Below, piece by piece: positions 7,775 to 17,460 of a stretch of 25,430 nucleotides of DNA. The notes under the pieces were generated by a model, which saw nothing but the letters and a program-made list of their open reading frames with translations, had not been told where the DNA came from and searched no databases. The translations under genes were made by a program, and so were the position numbers. Within the stretch, counting starts at the first letter, position 1; the number at the start of each line of letters is the position of its first letter. The DNA is from DASWIP01 sp036397635 (GTDB lineage Bacteria; Actinomycetota; AC-67): positions 1-25,430 of the forward strand of contig DASWIP010000007.1 in the NCBI GenBank assembly GCA_036397635.1. The letters are read 5' to 3'.

Positions 7775-10182
7775 CACTCTGCCCTCAGGAGCGCGGCCGG
7801 TCGCGTGCGCGCGGCCGTCCGCGCGGGGATCACCGCGACCGCCGACGCGAGCACCAGCAACGCGCCCACCGTGGCCGCCACGATCCACCACCGAAGCACC
7901 GTGACCCCGAGGATCCCCTGTGCGTCGGCGAAGGCGCGCCACAGCAACCGCCCGGCGATGATCCCTGCCGGGACACCGATGAGCGCGGTCACGATCGCGA
8001 GTACCGTCGCGTTGGCAAGCACGGTGGCTCTCGCCTGCCTCCGCGTGAAGCCCAACGACTTGAGGATCGCGATGTCGCGGGCGCGGCGACGGATCATGCT
8101 GTTCATCGCGTGCGCGAGCATCCCGACCGCGATCGATGCGATCAGCAACGCGAGGATCAGCGGCAAGCCACGCACGTTGCCGAAGCTCACCAGATCTGCC
8201 GGCGTCCCGATCTGGGGGCGCCAAAGGTCATCGTCGACCGGAACGCCCAGCACCTCGGCGATCCGATGGAACGTCACCGTCGCGTCGGCACCCGGAGCGA
8301 GATCGATGAACGCCTTGTCGGCCGGAAGCTCCGCACCGATCGCGCGAACCACGCCGGCATGCGAGAACCAGACGCCGTCGCTGAGCGCCGTCGAATCCTG
8401 GAACGTGGGCAGCGCGCCGAGGCCGACGACGGCGGCGCGCATCCGGATCCCCGCATCCGGGACCTGGAACTCGAACGTGTCTCCGACGCCGACCCGGAGG
8501 CGTCGCGCGGATGCCACGCCGAGGACGGCTTCGAGCTGCTCTGCGGGACGCGGCGCCCTCCCCTCGAGCAGCGGAGGCTCGAGCGATGGATCGTCGGTAT
8601 CCATCATGATGCCCGATAGCGGCGCTCCCCCAGCGAAGATACCGACGTCGAACCCCCATGCGATGCCCTCTATCTCCGGCATCGCGAGCACCTCGTCCGC
8701 GCGCTGCTCGAAGTCGACGGTCTCCGCTCCCACGGCCATGTCGAACGAGACGCCGTAGAGACGCGGTGTCGACAGCAGGTGGTCCAGGCTCGAGCCGAAC
8801 GAGAGCGCCGCCACAACCGTCGCGACCCCCAATGCGGTCGCGATGATCGTCGTGCGAACTGGAACCGCGGTCCTGCCGGAGCCCGGCTCAAGCGCCATAC
8901 GCGTGCCGGCGACGATCGCCGGGGACGCGCCCGCGCCCGCCGCGAGCCCGCCCGCGAGCGACGGGCGCGCCCGCGCCGTGACAGCGGAGGCGCGCGCGCC
9001 CGCGATGCGCGCGACGCGGTACGCAGGCCATGCCGCCAGCGCGAAGACAAGCACCACGACGGCCGCGGCACCCACGCCAAGCACCGTCCAGTCGGCCGCG
9101 AACCCGGGCGAAGGGTCGGCGGCGCGCGCCAAGCCTCTCGGGAAAAGAGTCGACAGCATGAGTGCGCCCGGGACCGCGAACACCGCCGCAGCCACCGCGA
9201 CCAGACCCGCGCGAACGATCCCAAGGATCCACACCGACAGGCGCGTCATCCCCAGCGTCGCGAGCACCCCGGTGTCGTCGGATCCCAGCAACAACTCCCG
9301 CCCGATCGCCTGGGAGGCGATCAGCAAGATCGTGATCCCTGCCACGCCGGCGAGAGCCCACAACGCCAGCGCCTGAAGATGGAACGAGCGCTGCACGTTC
9401 AGGTCCTGCGCCGCACGCTCGATCGGGAACGTCTCGGGGTAACGCGCGAACACGCGCTCGAGGAACGGAGCGATATCATCCGCACCGCCGATCAACCGCA
9501 GCGACAACGCCCCGTCGAGCCCGAACGATGGCTCGGGGTAACGGGCGTAGAAAGCCTGAGTGAAGCGGGCGTGCACCGTCTCGTCCCCGATCTGGGGCGG
9601 GAGATCTCCAGGCGTGGCGACGATCCCCACGATCCGCATCGTCAGCGGCTGCCGCTCGACACGCTCGGCGAAGGGGGCGAAGAACTCGCCGAACGGGACA
9701 CCACGAAGCGGGAACCGGTCGCCGATCTTCAAGTCGAGCTGCTCGGCGCCCACGATGGTGAGCACGACCTCCGAAGGGTCGTTCTGCTCGGGCAGGCGAC
9801 CCTTCACGAGCTTCATGCCATCGATCGGTCCGCCCAACGCTCCACCATCGGCGAGCCCGACCAAGCATCCACCCTCCCCGCAGCGCTCCGGCGGGCCGAT
9901 GAGCGTGAGATAGAAGCGGTACGACTTGACGGCGACCACCCGCGGATCCGCCAGCGCTTCCCGGGGCGACAGGCTCGGTCCCGTCCCGGCTTCCATGCCG
10001 ACCGCCAGGTGCGCCCCGGCGGTCCGCTCGAGGAGCCGCGGGTACGCGGAGTCCGTCCGCCGCGCGCCCGCCGCCGCCGCCATGACCGCGCCACCGCCGA
10101 GCCCCAACAGCACTGCGATCGCCAGCATCGAACGACGCCGTGCGCGAAACTCCGCGCGCAGTCGATACCAGACCGCGTTCAC
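7774..10182 (-). CDS. FtsX-type ABC transporter permease, fourth of the tandem set
   Basis: An 802-residue paralogue of its neighbours with the same layout. The start VNAVWYRLRAEFRARRR is followed by a first helix (LAIAVLLGLGGGAVMAAAAG) and ARRTDSAYPRL. The first extracytoplasmic domain contains a CGEGGC cysteine pair not seen in the other four copies. The first FtsX unit has ARAADPSPGFAADWTVLGVG, then the MALEPGSGRTAVPVRTT hinge, a second extracytoplasmic domain, and the last FtsX unit with RRRARDIAILKSLGFTRRQ. It ends ARTRPAALLRAE. GTG 10182 is selected because its GTGA overlaps the stop of the upstream permease by 4 nt, giving translational coupling. MacB-like systems move molecules or use mechanical force across the envelope; which applies here is unknown. 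Confidence 0.9.
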   Translation of the reverse strand: MNAVWYRLRAEFRARRRSMLAIAVLLGLGGGAVMAAAAGARRTDSAYPRLLERTAGAHLAVGMEAGTGPSLSPREALADPRVVAVKSYRFYLTLIGPPERCGEGGCLVGLADGGALGGPIDGMKLVKGRLPEQNDPSEVVLTIVGAEQLDLKIGDRFPLRGVPFGEFFAPFAERVERQPLTMRIVGIVATPGDLPPQIGDETVHARFTQAFYARYPEPSFGLDGALSLRLIGGADDIAPFLERVFARYPETFPIERAAQDLNVQRSFHLQALALWALAGVAGITILLIASQAIGRELLLGSDDTGVLATLGMTRLSVWILGIVRAGLVAVAAAVFAVPGALMLSTLFPRGLARAADPSPGFAADWTVLGVGAAAVVVLVFALAAWPAYRVARIAGARASAVTARARPSLAGGLAAGAGASPAIVAGTRMALEPGSGRTAVPVRTTIIATALGVATVVAALSFGSSLDHLLSTPRLYGVSFDMAVGAETVDFEQRADEVLAMPEIEGIAWGFDVGIFAGGAPLSGIMMDTDDPSLEPPLLEGRAPRPAEQLEAVLGVASARRLRVGVGDTFEFQVPDAGIRMRAAVVGLGALPTFQDSTALSDGVWFSHAGVVRAIGAELPADKAFIDLAPGADATVTFHRIAEVLGVPVDDDLWRPQIGTPADLVSFGNVRGLPLILALLIASIAVGMLAHAMNSMIRRRARDIAILKSLGFTRRQARATVLANATVLAIVTALIGVPAGIIAGRLLWRAFADAQGILGVTVLRWWIVAATVGALLVLASAVAVIPARTAARTRPAALLRAE

Positions 10183-12584
10183 TCGGCCCTCAACACCGTC
10201 GCGGGCCGGGTGCGCGCGGCCGCGCGCGCGGGCAAGGCCGCGACCAGATTCGCGAGCAACAGCGCCGCAACGCCGGCTGCGAGGAGCGCCGGCAACGGAG
10301 TCACGTGCTCGGGGAAAACGCCGAGCTGCCCGGCGAAAGCGGTCCAGCCCCACCGGCCGGCTGCCATCCCGAGGGGAACTGCAACCACGAGCGCGAGGAT
10401 GATCAGCGTCGTCGCCTGCCAGGCAACCGACCACGAGACCTGCCGGCGGGTGAACCCGATCGTCTTCAGCACGGCGAGGTCGCGTCTTCGGCGGGCAACG
10501 GAGGTGATCATCGCGTGTCCGATCGTCGCCAGGGCCAGCGCGGCCAGGATCGCCGTCAACACGTAAGGCGTATCGCGCATCTGGGCGTAGTTCTCGATAT
10601 CCGCGGGGCGCTGGGAAGGGGCGCACGGGTTCCCTTCACCGGCGACCTCATCGCAGACGCGCTTGAGCTCGGCCGACAACGCGCGCGACGGTCCGCTCTT
10701 CGTGCGCACGAGCACGAAGGTGTACTGCCCCGGCGCCATCCCGGTCCCGGGCAAGGCTTCGGTCCTGACCGCTGCTCCCTCACCGAGCCCGGTCGGCGTG
10801 AACGATCCCTGCCCGAGTCGTGGGAACACGGCTCTGCCCACGACCAGCATGCTCCGCACGGTGCTTCCTGCCCCGACCTGGACCCGCTCACCCACACGCG
10901 CGTCGAGCCTCCGGAGCGTCGTTGACCCCAGCACGATCTCGTCGGGACCCGATGGGGGCCGCCCTTCCAGCAAGGTCGGAGAGGCGATGCCCCGGAGGCC
11001 GTCCAGCCCCACGGCGGGGACCACCTCGTCGCCGACCACGAGCCGCCCGTAGATGCCTCCGGACGCAGCTTCCACCGATGGGTCGGTCCGGACGCGTTCG
11101 ACGAGCGAGTCGAAGACCGCGCCGAACTGGGTGTCCGAGAGGATGTCCCAGTCCTGGCCGTAGAGCCGCGGCGTGGAGACGAGTCGGTCCAGGCTCGCGC
11201 CGAACGCGACCGCCGCGATCACCGCGGCGAGCCCGATGATCGCGCCGGTCAGGGTCGCGCGGATGGGTACCGCGGTGCGGCCTCGACCCGACTCGAGCGC
11301 CATCCGCACGCCGACGGTCGTGGACGGTCGGGCTCCGGTACCGGCGAAAAGGCGTGCGATCGCTGAAGGGCGCGCAAGGGCGGCGTCCTGGGCAGCGAGG
11401 CGCGGGCGCGCGGCACGCCACGCTGGGACGAGGCTCACGGCGATGAGGGCGAGCACGATCACGCCGGCACCGATCGCGAGGAACGCGATGTTCGCCTCCA
11501 CGCCCGGCACGGTCTCGGCGAGCCGAGCAGGCCCGATCGGGGTGAGAGGTGAGACCGCGACGGCCAGGATGACCGCGATCACCGCGCCAACGGCTGCGAC
11601 GGCGCCGCTTCGAAGCAGTCCGCCCGCGAGCAGCTGCTCGCTCGACATCCCGAGCGCGCCCAGCGTGGCGTTATCGACCGCGTCCAGACGGAGTTGGCGG
11701 CCAAGAGCCTGGCCGATCACTAGCAGCATCGTGAGGCCGGCGAGAACGGCGAACGCTGTGAGTGCAGCGACCTGGGGTCGCAACGCGCGCTGCACGACGG
11801 CGGGCCGTCCCGCCTCGCTGGCGAAGAAGAGTCCGCCGAGGGCCGGATACCGGTCCGCGACCTGCTGGGCCCTCTGCTCGAAGAGGGCGACGTCGATCCC
11901 GGGCCGGAGCTTCAAGAACAGCCCCTCGAATCCGCGCAGATCGAGATCGATGTGGGCGCGCACCACATCGGGTGGAAGGTACGCGCTCGGCGTCTCGTCC
12001 AGGTTCGCGACGGGGATCACCTCGGTCGCGTTGATCGTGATACCGACCACGTTGAGATCGAACGAGGGGCCGACCGGTTCGTCCGTCGCCTGCCGCACCT
12101 CCAGCCGTTCGCCAACGCGTACCGCCGTCGCGTCGGCGAACGCCTTGTTGATCGTGATCTCGTCGGTGGCCTCGGACCGCGGCAGACGCCCGGCGACGAG
12201 GTTCGGCCGGTCGATGACGCGTCCGTAGCCGCCGTCGAGATCCGCCAGCGCCGGACCCCTAGCCACATCGGGAGGGAAGGCACGACCGACGTAGTGCAGG
12301 CCGAGGCCGGCGACGAGCGCGGACGCATCGACCTCCGGCAAGGCGGCGGCGGCCTCGTAGAAGCCGCTCGCGAGCCCCGTCTCCTCCTCACCGCTCAGCA
12401 ACACATCGTGAGCGTTCGAGGCCTGGAGGAACCGGGGGTAGGCGGTCTGCGTCCGGCGCGCACCCGCCGCGGCTCCGAGCACCGCCCCGCCGGCGAGGCC
12501 CACCAGCAACGCCAGACCGAGCAGCGCGCGCCACCGACCGCGGAACTCCGCGCGCGCCCTCACCCATACGGCCGTCAATGTCAC
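10179..12584 (-). CDS. FtsX-type ABC transporter permease, third of the tandem set
   Basis: An 801-residue permease. It opens VTLTAVWVRARAEFRGRW with a first helix (LLGLALLVGLAGGAVLGAAAG) and ARRTQTAYPRF. The first FtsX unit ends at ARLAETVPGVEANIAFLAIG, so the PGFAADWTVL stretch of other copies has diverged. The hinge is MALESGRGRTAVPIRAT. The second extracytoplasmic domain contains a CDEVAGEGNPC cysteine pair, a possible disulphide. The final unit carries RRRRDLAVLKTIGFTRRQVSWSVAWQA and ends ARTRPATVLRAE. GTG 12584 overlaps the upstream stop in GTGA; a TTG two codons later is a less likely start. Same operon and ATPase as the other copies. Substrate unknown. Confidence 0.9.
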   Translation of the reverse strand: MTLTAVWVRARAEFRGRWRALLGLALLVGLAGGAVLGAAAGARRTQTAYPRFLQASNAHDVLLSGEEETGLASGFYEAAAALPEVDASALVAGLGLHYVGRAFPPDVARGPALADLDGGYGRVIDRPNLVAGRLPRSEATDEITINKAFADATAVRVGERLEVRQATDEPVGPSFDLNVVGITINATEVIPVANLDETPSAYLPPDVVRAHIDLDLRGFEGLFLKLRPGIDVALFEQRAQQVADRYPALGGLFFASEAGRPAVVQRALRPQVAALTAFAVLAGLTMLLVIGQALGRQLRLDAVDNATLGALGMSSEQLLAGGLLRSGAVAAVGAVIAVILAVAVSPLTPIGPARLAETVPGVEANIAFLAIGAGVIVLALIAVSLVPAWRAARPRLAAQDAALARPSAIARLFAGTGARPSTTVGVRMALESGRGRTAVPIRATLTGAIIGLAAVIAAVAFGASLDRLVSTPRLYGQDWDILSDTQFGAVFDSLVERVRTDPSVEAASGGIYGRLVVGDEVVPAVGLDGLRGIASPTLLEGRPPSGPDEIVLGSTTLRRLDARVGERVQVGAGSTVRSMLVVGRAVFPRLGQGSFTPTGLGEGAAVRTEALPGTGMAPGQYTFVLVRTKSGPSRALSAELKRVCDEVAGEGNPCAPSQRPADIENYAQMRDTPYVLTAILAALALATIGHAMITSVARRRRDLAVLKTIGFTRRQVSWSVAWQATTLIILALVVAVPLGMAAGRWGWTAFAGQLGVFPEHVTPLPALLAAGVAALLLANLVAALPARAAARTRPATVLRAE

Positions 12585-14995
12585 TCGCTCCTCAGCACGA
12601 CGGCGGGCTGGGTACGCGCGGCCGCGCGCGCGGGGAACGCCGCCACGATGTTGGCCAGTACGAGCAGGGCGACGAGGCCCACGGCGAGCGCGGCGAGCGG
12701 GGTGACCGGGACCCGGATGACCGAGAGCTGCTCGGCGGTCAGCAGCCAGCCCCAGCGGCCGAGGACGAGGCCGAGCGGCAACCCGACCGCAACCGCGCAC
12801 AACAGCATCGTGGACGCCTGCCAGGCGACGGCCCCCGACACCTGTCGTCGGACGAATCCAGTCGCTTTCAAGATCGCCAGGTCGCGACGGCGGCGGTGCA
12901 CGGAGGTGATCAACGCATGCGCGACCGCGCCGAGCGCCAGCAGCCCGAGCAGCCCGCCGAGCAGATAAGGCATCGCGCGCACCCGCGAGAGGTTCTGCAG
13001 CTCGACGGGGAGACGCGGAGCGATCGGCGGCTGCTGGCCGAGGATCGCTTGGAGACGCCCCATCACAGCATCGCGATCCGCGTCGGGCGCGAGGTCGATG
13101 AGGAAGTCGATGAACCCCGAGGTTCCCCGCAGGCGCTGCAGCCCTTCTTCGGTGACGGTCGCCCCCTCTCCGAGTTCTTGTTCCTCACCGAAGACCATCG
13201 CCGTGCCCACGATCCGAAGCTCGATCGGACAGCCCGCCTCGCCGCCGCACGCCTCTGCCGTCCCGGCCAATGCGACGGAATCTCCGATGCCCTTGCCGAG
13301 GCGTTGGAGCACCTTCGAGCCGAGCGCGATCTCGCTAGCATCACTCGGCGGTTCCCCGTCGAGAACCGGCAGCGTCACCGCTCCACGCAGCATCCGCACC
13401 GACACCACGCCGAGATCGACCCCGTCGAGCTCGACGGTACGGATCTGCACGCGCGAGGCGCCGGCGACGGCGGGATCCCGCAGCAACGCGGCCTCGTACC
13501 CCGCGAGCAGCTCGGGATCCTCACCGCCGAAACCGACGAGATCCCAGTTCCATCCGTAGACGGCAGGCTCGGCGAGCGCATGGTCGAAGCTACGTCCGAA
13601 CGAGATCGCCGCGGTCACGGCGAGGATCCCAGCCACCGCACCTACGAGAGTGCTGCGCACCGGGACCGCGGTGCGACCATGGCCTCGTTCGACCGCGAAA
13701 CGCACGCCGGCGACCGCCGATGGAGGGAGTCCGGCGCGCGCGGTCATCCCGGCCAGCGTGGATGCGCGCGCGGGAAGCTGCTCGCCGGCGGACGCGGCGT
13801 GACGAGCGATCGAGATCGCCGACAATGCGGCACGAGCGAGCACCAGGACCAGCGTGGCAACGGCACCCACCAGGAGCACCGGAGCATCGACGAACATCCC
13901 GACCGACGGATCGAGCGCGCGCGCGAGCCCAAACGGCACCAGCGGAGAGGCTGCGATGGCGATCCCGACCCCGGTCAGACCTGCCACGACTGCGACACCT
14001 ACCACGGGGAGCAGCGACGCCGAGATCCGTTGCGGACCGGTGACGCCTATCGCGTGCAGCGTCGGATGATCAACGGCGGCCGAGGCCAGCGTACGGGCCA
14101 GCGACTGTCCGACCACGATCAGCGCCCCGAGCGCGAGCAGCGCTGCGAAAAGCCACGAGGCGACCGCCTGCACGTCCAGGGATGGCTGCACCTTACGCTG
14201 GATCTCCGCGCGCGTTGTCAAGCTGAGCGCGCTCGGGTCGCCGGCGACCTCACGCGCGGCCGCGCTGAATGATTCGATATCATCCGCGCCGCCTCGCAGA
14301 CGGACCCACATGGACGGGAGCATCGCCGACCGATCAGCGTAGGTCCGGTGGAACGCGGGCGACAGATAGAGCAGTCCTTGGTTCTCCGACGTGAACCCGA
14401 CGTCATGAGCCAGCGACCAGACGCCCACGATCCGGACCGTGACCCGCGGGCCGGTGGGCGTCACCGGCAGACCACCGAAGAACTCGAACAGCTCGGGGAA
14501 GGTCGGCATCACGAAGGTGAACGTGTCGCCGACGCCGAGTCCTCGCTCCTGGACGAACGCTGGCGAGACCATCGCCTCGTGCGGATCGTCCGGGTTGAAG
14601 CGTCGCCCGGCCACCATGCGGGGGAAGTCGAATTCCGTGGTGATCGTGTCGTCGATCATCGTCGCCGCGGTCACATCCCACGAGAACGCCTCCGGTGCCT
14701 CGTCGCCGCTCACAGCCTGGCCGGGCACGAAGGCGAACCGTCCGGATGACGCGACCTGGGGAAGCGAGGCCACGCGCTCGAGCGTGTCCTCGGGCACCTC
14801 CCCGACGATCTGTACCTCGACGTCGTGGCTCTTGGACACGTCGAGCCAGCGCTCGTAGGAGTTGCTCGAGCGGCGTGCGCCCGCCGCGGTGACCATGACC
14901 GCACCAGCCGCGATGCCGAACAGCAGCGCGAGCGCGAGCCACCCACGCCATCGCGCGCGGAGTTCGGCGCGCGCGACCATCCATGCCGGTCCCAT
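12581..14995 (-). CDS. FtsX-type ABC transporter permease, second of the tandem set
   Basis: An 804-residue permease starting MGPAWMVARAELRARWRGW with a first helix (LALALLFGIAAGAVMVTAAG). The post-helix motif is ARRSSNSYERW rather than ARRTxxAYPRF, so this is the most divergent copy at that point. The hinge is FAVERGHGRTAVPVRST. The second extracytoplasmic domain holds CGGEAGC, a probable disulphide pair. The last FtsX unit includes HRRRRDLAILKATGFVRRQVSGAVAWQAS and ends ARTQPAVVLRSE. ATG 14995 lies in a TGATG overlap with the upstream stop. Gene length is the same as that of the first copy, consistent with tandem duplication followed by divergence. Function beyond ABC export or extraction is not predictable. 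Confidence 0.9.
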   Translation of the reverse strand: MGPAWMVARAELRARWRGWLALALLFGIAAGAVMVTAAGARRSSNSYERWLDVSKSHDVEVQIVGEVPEDTLERVASLPQVASSGRFAFVPGQAVSGDEAPEAFSWDVTAATMIDDTITTEFDFPRMVAGRRFNPDDPHEAMVSPAFVQERGLGVGDTFTFVMPTFPELFEFFGGLPVTPTGPRVTVRIVGVWSLAHDVGFTSENQGLLYLSPAFHRTYADRSAMLPSMWVRLRGGADDIESFSAAAREVAGDPSALSLTTRAEIQRKVQPSLDVQAVASWLFAALLALGALIVVGQSLARTLASAAVDHPTLHAIGVTGPQRISASLLPVVGVAVVAGLTGVGIAIAASPLVPFGLARALDPSVGMFVDAPVLLVGAVATLVLVLARAALSAISIARHAASAGEQLPARASTLAGMTARAGLPPSAVAGVRFAVERGHGRTAVPVRSTLVGAVAGILAVTAAISFGRSFDHALAEPAVYGWNWDLVGFGGEDPELLAGYEAALLRDPAVAGASRVQIRTVELDGVDLGVVSVRMLRGAVTLPVLDGEPPSDASEIALGSKVLQRLGKGIGDSVALAGTAEACGGEAGCPIELRIVGTAMVFGEEQELGEGATVTEEGLQRLRGTSGFIDFLIDLAPDADRDAVMGRLQAILGQQPPIAPRLPVELQNLSRVRAMPYLLGGLLGLLALGAVAHALITSVHRRRRDLAILKATGFVRRQVSGAVAWQASTMLLCAVAVGLPLGLVLGRWGWLLTAEQLSVIRVPVTPLAALAVGLVALLVLANIVAAFPARAAARTQPAVVLRSE

Positions 14996-17409
14996 CACTC
15001 GCTCCGCAGCACGACGGCGGGTTCGGTGCGAGCAGCTGCTCGCGCGGGCAGCGCCGCGATCAGGTTCGCGACGACCAGCGCGGCGACGGGCAGCATCAGG
15101 GCGAGCAGCGCCGTAGGCACGACGACCGCAGGCACGACGCCGAAGCTGCTCGCGACCATCTGCCATCCCCAGCGGCCGAGCAGCAGTCCAGCCGGGATGC
15201 CGACGAGCAGGCACAGCGCGGCGATGGCGCTGGCTTGCCATGCCACGACCGCGCGCACCTGGCGCCGCACGAAGCCGATGGTCTTCAGGATCGCGAGGTC
15301 ACGACGACGCCGCCGGACGCCGGTGACGAGCACGTGCGCGAGCGCGCCGACGACCAGCAGGCCGAATAGGCCGGTCAACAGGATCGGGAGGCCGGCAATC
15401 CGCTGGAGCGTGCCGAGGTCGGCACGCTCGGTTCGGAGGAACGCCTCGAAGCCGGCCTCTTCCAACGCAGTGCGCGCGACCCGAAGGTCCGTCCCGTCCT
15501 TGAACTTCACGAAGCAGCATCCGCCGCCGTGGTCAGAAGCGAATGACTCGATCGCCTCGACGGTCATCAGGCCGCCCTCGCCGGGCTCGACCGCGGCCCA
15601 CGGCAACGGTGGGACCGCTGCCGTGCCGACGACGCGCGCGCGCGCGATCCCGGAAGCGTCGTCTTGGGCGTACTCGAACTCGACGACGTCGCCGAGCGAC
15701 AGACCCAACCGGCGTAACGTGGCGGGACCGAGCGCGATCTCGGGCAGGCCGCCGTCGAGATGCGACGTTGGCGCGCGGCCATCGATGATCGCGTACCCGA
15801 TCGGGCTTTGCTCGCTGAATCCGACCAGGAACGAGGTAACGCCGTCCATCGTGATGTTCAACCCCGTGCCCGCCGTGGTCTGCTCGACGAAGTCGAACCC
15901 CTCGATCAGCGCCGCGCGCGCGGCATCGTCACCGTCGTCGTCGCCCGGCAGGATCGCGTCGTAGGTCAGACCCGCGAGCTCCGGGGTGTCGATGAGGTGA
16001 TCGAGGCTGCGGCCGACGACGACCACGGCGCCGACGGCAGCGAGGCCGATAGCGACGGCGAGGATCGTAGAGCGCACGGGTACGGTGGTGCGTCCCCGGC
16101 CGGGCTCCAGCGCCATGCGCAGACCGGTCACGACGGCAGGCGCTTTGGAGATCCGCGATGCCGCCGCCACGACGGCGGACGGCTTCGCGCGCCCGGCTTC
16201 GATCGCTGCGTACGAGGGCAGCCCGGCGACCCGCCACGCCGGCCACACCGATGCTGCCAGCACGACGGCCACCGTCGCTGCAACGCCTATTCCGATCGCG
16301 AGCGCATCGAACGCGAAGCCGGGGTTCGGCTCGGCGATGCGCGCCGTCCCGATCGGCATGAGCGGCGAGACGAGGAGAGCGACGATCGCGGCGAGGGGCG
16401 CAGCAGCCAACGCGATCAGCAGCGCGTGCAGCATGCCGAGCAGGGTGAGCTGCTGCTTGGAGATACCGAGCGCGCGCAGCGCCGGATAGTCCGCAGAATC
16501 CAAGACCATCTGCCGCGCCATCGTCTGCGCGAAGATGGCGAACGCCGTGATCGCCACGATCGCGGCGACGATCCACAGCGCGGCGGCGTACAAGCGCATG
16601 GTCTGTTGCACGCCCGACGCGAGCACCGGCTCGATCAGCGGGACGTCCAGGCCGAAGGTGGTGTCGATCTTCCGCTGGAACGCGTGCGCCGCGGTGGGCC
16701 CGTCCTTCAGGTGGATGCCGAGGTTCCACGTCTCGGGGTTCAGCGGCGGGATCACGTCCGCGTACCGTTCAAGCAGCGCCGGAGCGACGGGGAGCAAGGG
16801 GAACGATGCTTGGCCGACCGCGTCGAAATCGCCGGGGGCGGCGTGCACGCCGACGACCTCCAAGGGCACCAGCTCGACGGCCTGGAACGTCTCGGGGTCG
16901 AATCCGATACCGGCGACGATCCGATCGCCCACGTCCAGACCATGCCTGTCGGCGAAGCTGAACGGCACCGAGACCTCGTCGCTCGCCGATCGATCGGGCA
17001 AGCGACCTCGCAGCATCTTGGCGCGGTTCGTCTCGTACAACGCCCGCCCCTCGGGGTCGGCGGCGAAGAAGACCTCGAGCAGGCCGAGCTCGCGTTCGGG
17101 ACGGTTCCCACTGGCCGGCAGCGTTGCGTAAGCGCCGACGAGCACGATCACCGTGGAGTCACGGACCTCCGGCAACCGACGGATCGTCTCGAACGTTTGC
17201 TCGTAGTCGCCCTCGGCGCCGCCGCCGGTGAGCGCGTGGAAGCCGTCCTGCGCGCGCAGGAAACGCGGGTACGCCGTCTCGGTGCGTCGCGCACCCGCCG
17301 CCGCTCCGATCGCGGCGCCGGCGGCCACGCCGACGAGCAGCGCCAACCCCAGCCACGCGCGCCACCGCGCGCGCGCTTCGGCCCGCAACCGCATCAGGAT
17401 CGCACCCAT
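14995..17409 (-). CDS. FtsX-type ABC transporter permease, first of the tandem set
   Basis: An 804-residue permease starting MGAILMRLRAEARARWRAW with a first helix (LGLALLVGVAAGAAIGAAAG) and ARRTETAYPRF. The first FtsX unit ends ARIAEPNPGFAFDALAIGIG. The hinge is MALEPGRGRTTVPVRST. The second extracytoplasmic domain has a GGGCC cysteine pair. The last unit has RRRRRDLAILKTIGFVRRQVRAVVAWQAS and ends ARTEPAVVLRSE. In all, about eight membrane helices are visible (1+3+1+3). It is separated from the ATPase gene by 51 nt with no strong ribosome site, the only non-overlapping junction among the transporter genes. It is the ATPase-proximal permease. Substrate unknown. Confidence 0.9.
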   Translation of the reverse strand: MGAILMRLRAEARARWRAWLGLALLVGVAAGAAIGAAAGARRTETAYPRFLRAQDGFHALTGGGAEGDYEQTFETIRRLPEVRDSTVIVLVGAYATLPASGNRPERELGLLEVFFAADPEGRALYETNRAKMLRGRLPDRSASDEVSVPFSFADRHGLDVGDRIVAGIGFDPETFQAVELVPLEVVGVHAAPGDFDAVGQASFPLLPVAPALLERYADVIPPLNPETWNLGIHLKDGPTAAHAFQRKIDTTFGLDVPLIEPVLASGVQQTMRLYAAALWIVAAIVAITAFAIFAQTMARQMVLDSADYPALRALGISKQQLTLLGMLHALLIALAAAPLAAIVALLVSPLMPIGTARIAEPNPGFAFDALAIGIGVAATVAVVLAASVWPAWRVAGLPSYAAIEAGRAKPSAVVAAASRISKAPAVVTGLRMALEPGRGRTTVPVRSTILAVAIGLAAVGAVVVVGRSLDHLIDTPELAGLTYDAILPGDDDGDDAARAALIEGFDFVEQTTAGTGLNITMDGVTSFLVGFSEQSPIGYAIIDGRAPTSHLDGGLPEIALGPATLRRLGLSLGDVVEFEYAQDDASGIARARVVGTAAVPPLPWAAVEPGEGGLMTVEAIESFASDHGGGCCFVKFKDGTDLRVARTALEEAGFEAFLRTERADLGTLQRIAGLPILLTGLFGLLVVGALAHVLVTGVRRRRRDLAILKTIGFVRRQVRAVVAWQASAIAALCLLVGIPAGLLLGRWGWQMVASSFGVVPAVVVPTALLALMLPVAALVVANLIAALPARAAARTEPAVVLRSE

Positions 17410-17460
17410 CAGCCCACCATCTCCAGGGCGGCCCGTCGCCGCCTGCCTCGTTGCAGTCGG

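Noticed and set aside
7775..8224. N-terminal extensions of permease frames beyond the overlapping starts (also after 10182, 12584 and 14995)
   Set aside because: These segments are the upstream permease read in another frame. The conserved W-x-RAE start and stop/start overlaps place the true starts inside.
8779..10566. Very long plus-strand frames antisense to permeases (also at 12578-14272 and 15760-18180)
   Set aside because: The protein sequences are Arg/His/Asp/Glu-rich mirror products of the permease and ATPase genes without any domain, whereas the minus-strand frames encode clear ABC proteins.
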